A stretch of 64,000 nt of DNA from Parapedobacter indicus (GTDB lineage: Bacteria > Bacteroidota > Bacteroidia > Sphingobacteriales > Sphingobacteriaceae): NCBI RefSeq assembly GCF_900113765.1, contig NZ_FOQO01000002.1, positions 372,001-436,000 on the forward strand, in the 5' to 3' direction. Both the position numbers and the translations under genes were made by a program. A model generated the notes under the pieces. It was not told where the DNA came from. It did no database searches and saw only the letters and a list, made by a program, of their open reading frames with translations. Position 1 is the first letter of the stretch. Each line of letters opens with the position of its first letter. Of this stretch, positions 60,165 through 64,000 are shown one piece after another.

Positions 60165-61446
60165 ATTGATCGTATCTGCCTACAAGGAAGTATTGCTCTT
60201 ATTGCGTGACTGGGGCGGATTGGCCATCCTGTTTTTCATGCCGTCTGTATTAATCATTACCATTACACTCATCCAGGAAAGTACCTTCAAAGCGGTGGGC
60301 GAATCTGTACTGCCCATTGTATTGGTTGATGAGGACCAAGGAGAAATCGGACAGCTGGTGGCCAAGAATCTTGCGGAAGCGCCCAATATACAGCTGGTAA
60401 CCGAATTGGACGGATCTCCCATTGATGACAACCGGGCACATGCTTTGGTGAGCAGCGGAGAATACCAGATCGCCCTGGTTATTCCCAAGGGGATCAGCGA
60501 CGAACTGAATGACAAAGTAAACTATAACGTTGATAAAATACTCGGAGAATTTGCATTAACGGAAAACGACAGTACCACTGCCAATCCACCTGAAAAAAAA
60601 TGGAAGGCCAAAGAGATTACCATCTATTTTGACCCGGCAGCCGGACAAACGTTTCGGAACGGTGTCAAAAGCAATATCGAGCGGATGCTTTCGAAAGTGG
60701 AAGTGCAGAAAATTTACGACGTATTCATCAACCAGATGGAACTTTCGGAAGACCCTGGCTTGCTCAATGATGAAATCATTACGTTTAATGAAACCATTGC
60801 TCAAAAAGGTGAAGACGGCATCATTCCCAATGCCGTGCAACACAATGTCCCTGCGTGGATTCTATTTGGCATCTTTTTTATTGTTGTCCCACTGGGCATT
60901 AACCTGGTAAAGGAAAAAAACCTGGGCACCTACATCCGGCTGCGTACAAGTCCGGTTTCTTACGCCATCATCCTTGGCGGCAAAATCATGACCTATACCG
61001 TCATCTGCCTCATCCAGTTTGCATTGATGCTGCTAATCGCGAAATATATTTTCCCGCTCATCGGACTGATTGAATTCGATCCGGGGGCTCAGCTCCCGCT
61101 GATGATACTGATTGCATTTGTAGCAGGCCTGGCAGCGATTGGGCTGGGTATCCTCATCGGAACGGTGGCCGAAACCCAAGAGCAGTCGGCTCCGTTCGGC
61201 GCTATATTTGTGATTATCCTTGCTGCCCTTGGCGGCGTATGGGTACCTACCTTTATCATGCCGGAGGTGATGCAGAAAGTGTCGGCGTTCTCACCCATGA
61301 ATTGGGGTATCTCGGCCTTTTACGACGTCATCCTACGCAATGGCACGGCAACCGATATCGCACGTCCGCTGGGGTATTTATTGCTATTTTTTGCAGTCAC
61401 TCTCATGGCAGCTCTATTTTATGACAAAAAACATCAAACGCATTGA
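60157..61446 (+). CDS. ABC-2 type transporter permease
   Basis: A 429-residue inner-membrane permease. One helix near the N-terminus (WGGLAILFFMPSVLIITITL), a large periplasmic domain of about 200 residues (LPIVLVDEDQGEIGQLVAKN to FNETIAQKGEDGIIPNAVQH), then five helices (FGIFFIVVPLGINL, GKIMTYTVICLIQFALMLLI, LMILIAFVAGLAAIGLGILI, APFGAIFVIILAALGGVWVP, YLLLFFAVTLMAALFY). This layout is typical of ABC-2 exporters of lipids and drugs (YhhJ/YbhR type). ATG at 60157 lies in the ATPase end, and the stop overlaps the following thioesterase. Confidence 0.9.
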   Translation: MRKLIVSAYKEVLLLLRDWGGLAILFFMPSVLIITITLIQESTFKAVGESVLPIVLVDEDQGEIGQLVAKNLAEAPNIQLVTELDGSPIDDNRAHALVSSGEYQIALVIPKGISDELNDKVNYNVDKILGEFALTENDSTTANPPEKKWKAKEITIYFDPAAGQTFRNGVKSNIERMLSKVEVQKIYDVFINQMELSEDPGLLNDEIITFNETIAQKGEDGIIPNAVQHNVPAWILFGIFFIVVPLGINLVKEKNLGTYIRLRTSPVSYAIILGGKIMTYTVICLIQFALMLLIAKYIFPLIGLIEFDPGAQLPLMILIAFVAGLAAIGLGILIGTVAETQEQSAPFGAIFVIILAALGGVWVPTFIMPEVMQKVSAFSPMNWGISAFYDVILRNGTATDIARPLGYLLLFFAVTLMAALFYDKKHQTH

Positions 61447-61865
61447 CGCATTCACCGCTTCAACATACCACCCGCTTCCGTGTACGGTTTAACGAGACAG
61501 ACCCATTGGGCATTGTATGGCATGGGCACTATATCACGTATTTCGAGGACGGGCGGGAAGCATTTGGAGAAACATTCGGTATTTCCTACCGGGATATACA
61601 AAGCAACGGCTTTTTGGCGCCGGTGGTCAAATGTACGTGCGAATACAAATCGCCGTTGCGGCATGGCGATTGGGCAACCGTAGAAACCACCTTTATCAAT
61701 AATCCCGCTGCCAAGATGATGTTCCGGTATACCATTTATGGCACCTCCAAACAGATCGTTGCAACCGGGGAGACCATTCAGGTGTTTACAGATACCAAGG
61801 GCGAGCTTATGCTTACCAATCCACCGTTTTTTGAAACGTGGAAAGCACATCACGGGTTGTTATGA
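61443..61865 (+). CDS. 4-hydroxybenzoyl-CoA thioesterase-like hotdog protein
   Basis: A 140-residue hotdog thioesterase of the YbgC/4HBT group. The signature RFNETDPLGIVWHGHYITYF has the catalytic Asp, and CTCEYKSPLRHGDWATVETT follows. It probably frees misprimed or finished acyl chains from ACP or CoA during polyene synthesis. The start is TTG at 61443, overlapping the TGA of the permease; no ATG before the signature is in frame. Its stop overlaps the ATG of the next ketosynthase (ATGA). It belongs to a different hotdog group from the acyl-CoA thioesterase at 6381. Confidence 0.87.
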   Translation: MTHSPLQHTTRFRVRFNETDPLGIVWHGHYITYFEDGREAFGETFGISYRDIQSNGFLAPVVKCTCEYKSPLRHGDWATVETTFINNPAAKMMFRYTIYGTSKQIVATGETIQVFTDTKGELMLTNPPFFETWKAHHGLL

Positions 61866-62989
61866 AAGCAGCTATCTTCATTGTCGGCGATTGCGTAATT
61901 TCTCCGTTGGGTATGGGAAGCACGCTTAATTTTGAAAAGCTCCTGGCCGGGGAAACTGCGGTTGCTCCGCTTGATGACACGACGCTCGCCGAGCATCGCA
62001 TCCATGCAGCGCGCATTGCCGACCACCAGTGGGTTGGAAAAATCCAGAACGCATCGAAATACACCCGTCTTGAAACACTATTTATCCTGGCCATACAAAA
62101 CCTCATCGACACCTACGGTATTCCGGTCGATAGACGTACGTTGGTAATCTTGTCCACAACCAAAGGAAATGTATCGCTGCTGCATAACCCCGCTGCACGG
62201 TTCCCCGAAAGCCGTGTATACCTTTCTGAGATGGCTCATGAAATCCAACACTACTTCGGATTTGAAAATCAGCCGATCACGATTTCGAATGCGTGTATTT
62301 CCGGTGCATTGGCGCTGTCTGTAGCCCGGCAGCTCCTGCAAAGCAGCGATGCCTATGAACACGTGCTGGTGGTGGGTGGCGACGAGATTTCGAAATTCAT
62401 TGTTTCGGGTTTTGAGGCATTCCAAGCGCTATCCGATGGCCGGTGCCGTCCGTTTGACCGCGACCGCAACGGTTTAAATCTCGGCGAGGCGGTTGCGGCA
62501 GCGTATGTAACAAAAAATCCCACCGACGACGCCGTCTGCATCCGGGCTGCGGGGTCCTTCAACGATGCCAATCATATTTCCGGCCCGTCACGCACGGGAG
62601 AAGGGCTATACCGGAGTATCCGGGAGGCCATGCGGCTAGCCGGAGAGCCTGTGCTTGATTTCATTTCGGCGCATGGTACGGCAACCGTTTATAACGATGA
62701 GATGGAAGCCATTGCCCTGCACCGTTGCGGCTTATCAGCCATACCGCTGCATAGCCTCAAAGCCTATTATGGCCATACACTCGGGGCAAGCGGCCTGTTG
62801 GAAACCATTTTGGGTATACACTCACTCAGGGCCGGTGAGCTGATCCCTTCGCTTGGCTTCCAGTATCCCGGCACGAGCAAACCGCTGAACGTCATTACCC
62901 AGCCAATTGCACGCCCCATGAGCAGGTTCCTGAAAACAGCATCCGGATTCGGTGGCTGTAACATTGCGCTAATTTTTGAAAAAGTGTAA
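61862..62989 (+). CDS. beta-ketoacyl-ACP synthase with intact triad
   Basis: A 375-residue condensing enzyme of the FabF type. The catalytic residues are Cys145 in TISNACISGALALSV, His271 in FISAHGTATVYND and His305 in KAYYGHTLGASGLLE, so it should be active. Residues 195-210 (CRPFDRDRNGLNLGEAVAAA) match the KAS core. ATG at 61862 overlaps the thioesterase stop; the open frame to 61838 is not used. The next gene, 4 bp downstream, is a Cys-less half ketosynthase, so the two may form a KAS/chain-length-factor pair like ApeO/ApeC in aryl-polyene synthesis. Confidence 0.9.
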   Translation: MKAAIFIVGDCVISPLGMGSTLNFEKLLAGETAVAPLDDTTLAEHRIHAARIADHQWVGKIQNASKYTRLETLFILAIQNLIDTYGIPVDRRTLVILSTTKGNVSLLHNPAARFPESRVYLSEMAHEIQHYFGFENQPITISNACISGALALSVARQLLQSSDAYEHVLVVGGDEISKFIVSGFEAFQALSDGRCRPFDRDRNGLNLGEAVAAAYVTKNPTDDAVCIRAAGSFNDANHISGPSRTGEGLYRSIREAMRLAGEPVLDFISAHGTATVYNDEMEAIALHRCGLSAIPLHSLKAYYGHTLGASGLLETILGIHSLRAGELIPSLGFQYPGTSKPLNVITQPIARPMSRFLKTASGFGGCNIALIFEKV

Positions 62990-62993
62990 TCCC

Positions 62994-63614
62994 ATGGATG
63001 CTTCCCCCTCTTATATCCAATCCTACTGCACGATCCGCGATCGCTCCATCGTACTGAATGGAACGATCTTTTTAAAAATGGACATCGCCACCCCATTGGC
63101 CGACTTTCTTAAATCTGCCTATCGCCAATTGGATATCGATTATCCGAAGTTCCATAAGATGGACAGCCTGTGTAAAGCCATCTTCATCGCGACCGAGCTC
63201 ATGGCCCGGCATTCGGGTCCTTATGCAAGCGATACCGCGCTTATTTTCTCCAATCGTTCCTCCAGTTACCTATCTGACAACAAGCATGCGACGGGTATCT
63301 TTGACACAGAAAATCAGACCGCCAGCCCAGCTACTTTTGTCTATACATTGCCGAATATCGCACTGGGTGAAATCAGCATCCGTCATCAATTGCATAGCGA
63401 AAATGTTTTCTTTATTTTTGACCGCTATTTGCCCGAGTTTCTCGTCCCTTACACCGAAGCGGCACTGGACGACAAACAGATTGAACATGCGATCGGCGGA
63501 TGGACAGAAATAAGCGAGCATACGTGTGATTTGCTGCTATATCACATCGGTAAGTTGGGTAGTATACCGCATACCGTTGCGAAGTTGAAACGAATATATA
63601 ACGAACATGAGTGA
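62994..63614 (+). CDS. half-length ketosynthase-like protein without the active-site Cys
   Basis: A 206-residue protein that resembles the N-terminal half of a thiolase-fold ketosynthase. The region TLPNIALGEISIRHQLH aligns with the nucleophile motif of ketosynthases (T-A-C-A-x-G), but Ile takes the place of Cys. The C-terminal half with the two catalytic His is absent, and there is no sign of a frameshift: the frame is clean and the next gene overlaps it by 8 bases. Such proteins in aryl-polyene clusters act as chain-length factors bound to an active ketosynthase. That role is likely but not shown here. Confidence 0.75.
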   Translation: MDASPSYIQSYCTIRDRSIVLNGTIFLKMDIATPLADFLKSAYRQLDIDYPKFHKMDSLCKAIFIATELMARHSGPYASDTALIFSNRSSSYLSDNKHATGIFDTENQTASPATFVYTLPNIALGEISIRHQLHSENVFFIFDRYLPEFLVPYTEAALDDKQIEHAIGGWTEISEHTCDLLLYHIGKLGSIPHTVAKLKRIYNEHE

Positions 63615-63861
63615 ATTGACACAAGAGCTGAAAGCAAAAATTATCACCCAACTGAATCTGGAGGATCTTACCGTGGACGACCTGGATGACCATACGCCGT
63701 TATTCGGTGATGGGTTGGGACTGGATTCCATTGATGCACTGGAACTCATCGTGATGCTCGATAAAAGCTACGGCATCAAGCTATCAGATCCAAAAGAAGG
63801 CCGGAAGGTTTTTGAGACCGTTCAGACGATGGCCGATTTCATCGAGGCAAACCGCAAATGA
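63607..63861 (+). CDS. acyl carrier protein 2
   Basis: An 84-residue carrier protein with the phosphopantetheine serine at residue 41 (GLGLDSIDALELIVMLDKSY). The N-terminus overlaps the half-ketosynthase gene by 8 bases, and its stop overlaps the next ketosynthase start by 4 bases (ATGA), so it is made with both. It differs clearly from ACP 1 at 53723 around helix 2 (DSID against DSLD), so the two carriers may serve different chains, for example the aryl polyene and the dialkylresorcinol branch. Confidence 0.93.
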   Translation: MSELTQELKAKIITQLNLEDLTVDDLDDHTPLFGDGLGLDSIDALELIVMLDKSYGIKLSDPKEGRKVFETVQTMADFIEANRK

Positions 63862-64000
63862 CCCCAATTGTCCCGATAGCTGTAACCGGAATGGGGGCCA
63901 TCTCCGCCATCGGGAACAATGTAACTGAAAATTTCAGATCGCTTGTTGATTCGAAGCACGGCATCGCCCCCATCAGGCAACTTGACACCTGGCACCGAGA
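63858..64000 (+). CDS. beta-ketoacyl-ACP synthase, partial (continues beyond window)
   Basis: From ATG at 63858, overlapping the ACP stop, the frame stays open to the window end. Its first residues (PIVPIAVTGMGAISAIGNNV) are the conserved opening of FabF-type ketosynthases, followed by TENFRSLVDSKHGIAPI. Only 47 codons are seen, so the active site cannot be judged. It shows that the pigment cluster goes on to the right of the window. Confidence 0.85.
   Translation, partial: MTPIVPIAVTGMGAISAIGNNVTENFRSLVDSKHGIAPIRQLDTWHR

Noticed and set aside
62994..63614. Frameshift or sequencing error in a full ketosynthase
   Set aside because: The ACP gene overlaps the 3' end by 8 bases, so there is no room for the missing C-terminal half.

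Overview
The window (about 48-50 % GC by eye) comes from a Bacteroidota chromosome, most likely the Sphingobacteriaceae. This rests on three SusC-type TonB receptors, two SusD lipoproteins, two ECF-sigma/FecR pairs, the gliding protein GldC, promoters of the TTG-N19/20-TAnnTTTG type and a flexirubin-type pigment cluster. A Parapedobacter-like genus is a guess. No rRNA, tRNA, CRISPR array, transposase or prophage gene was seen.

Layout. 1-5.3 kb (minus strand): ECF sigma factor, FecR anti-sigma factor and a SusC receptor cut by the window start, next to the wreck of an FG-GAP repeat gene. 5.4-8.8 kb (plus): RmlD-like reductase, acyl-CoA thioesterase and a GH15 protein. 8.8-27.3 kb (minus): one polysaccharide utilisation locus read from right to left: sigma factor, FecR, STN-SusC, SusD, a GH106-like enzyme, three GH28-type beta-helix proteins of which the middle one is short, a GH92 mannosidase and a large beta-helix protein. 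Pectin, in particular a rhamnogalacturonan, is the likeliest substrate. 27.4-31.2 kb (minus): small membrane proteins, a DUF1080 lipoprotein, an EVE protein, GldC and a DEAD-box helicase.

31.3-64 kb holds a flexirubin / aryl-polyene-dialkylresorcinol cluster in two arms. The left arm (minus, 31.3-35.5 kb) has a PaaK-like ligase, a C45-type NTN acyltransferase lipoprotein and an FAD enzyme with the halogenase WxWxIP motif. The right arm (plus, 49.1 kb to beyond the window end) has tyrosine ammonia-lyase, a WG-repeat protein, ketoreductase, ketosynthases, ACPs, LPLAT, DarA, DarB, two hotdog dehydratases, a BtrH-like acyltransferase, an ABC exporter, a thioesterase and a Cys-less half ketosynthase. 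The likely scheme is tyrosine to coumarate, activation, loading on ACP and type II elongation to an aryl polyene; DarA/DarB make the dialkylresorcinol; an acyltransferase joins the two as an ester.

Between the arms lies a 13-kb sugar locus on the minus strand (35.7-48.6 kb): AraC regulator, MFS transporter, SusC, SusD, two TIM-barrel sugar isomerases and a giant ThuA / sugar dehydrogenase / PKD / cytochrome c protein. The arm-facing promoters on both sides have the same form (TTG-N20-TAAGTTTG), which suggests the arms were once divergent neighbours later separated by this block.
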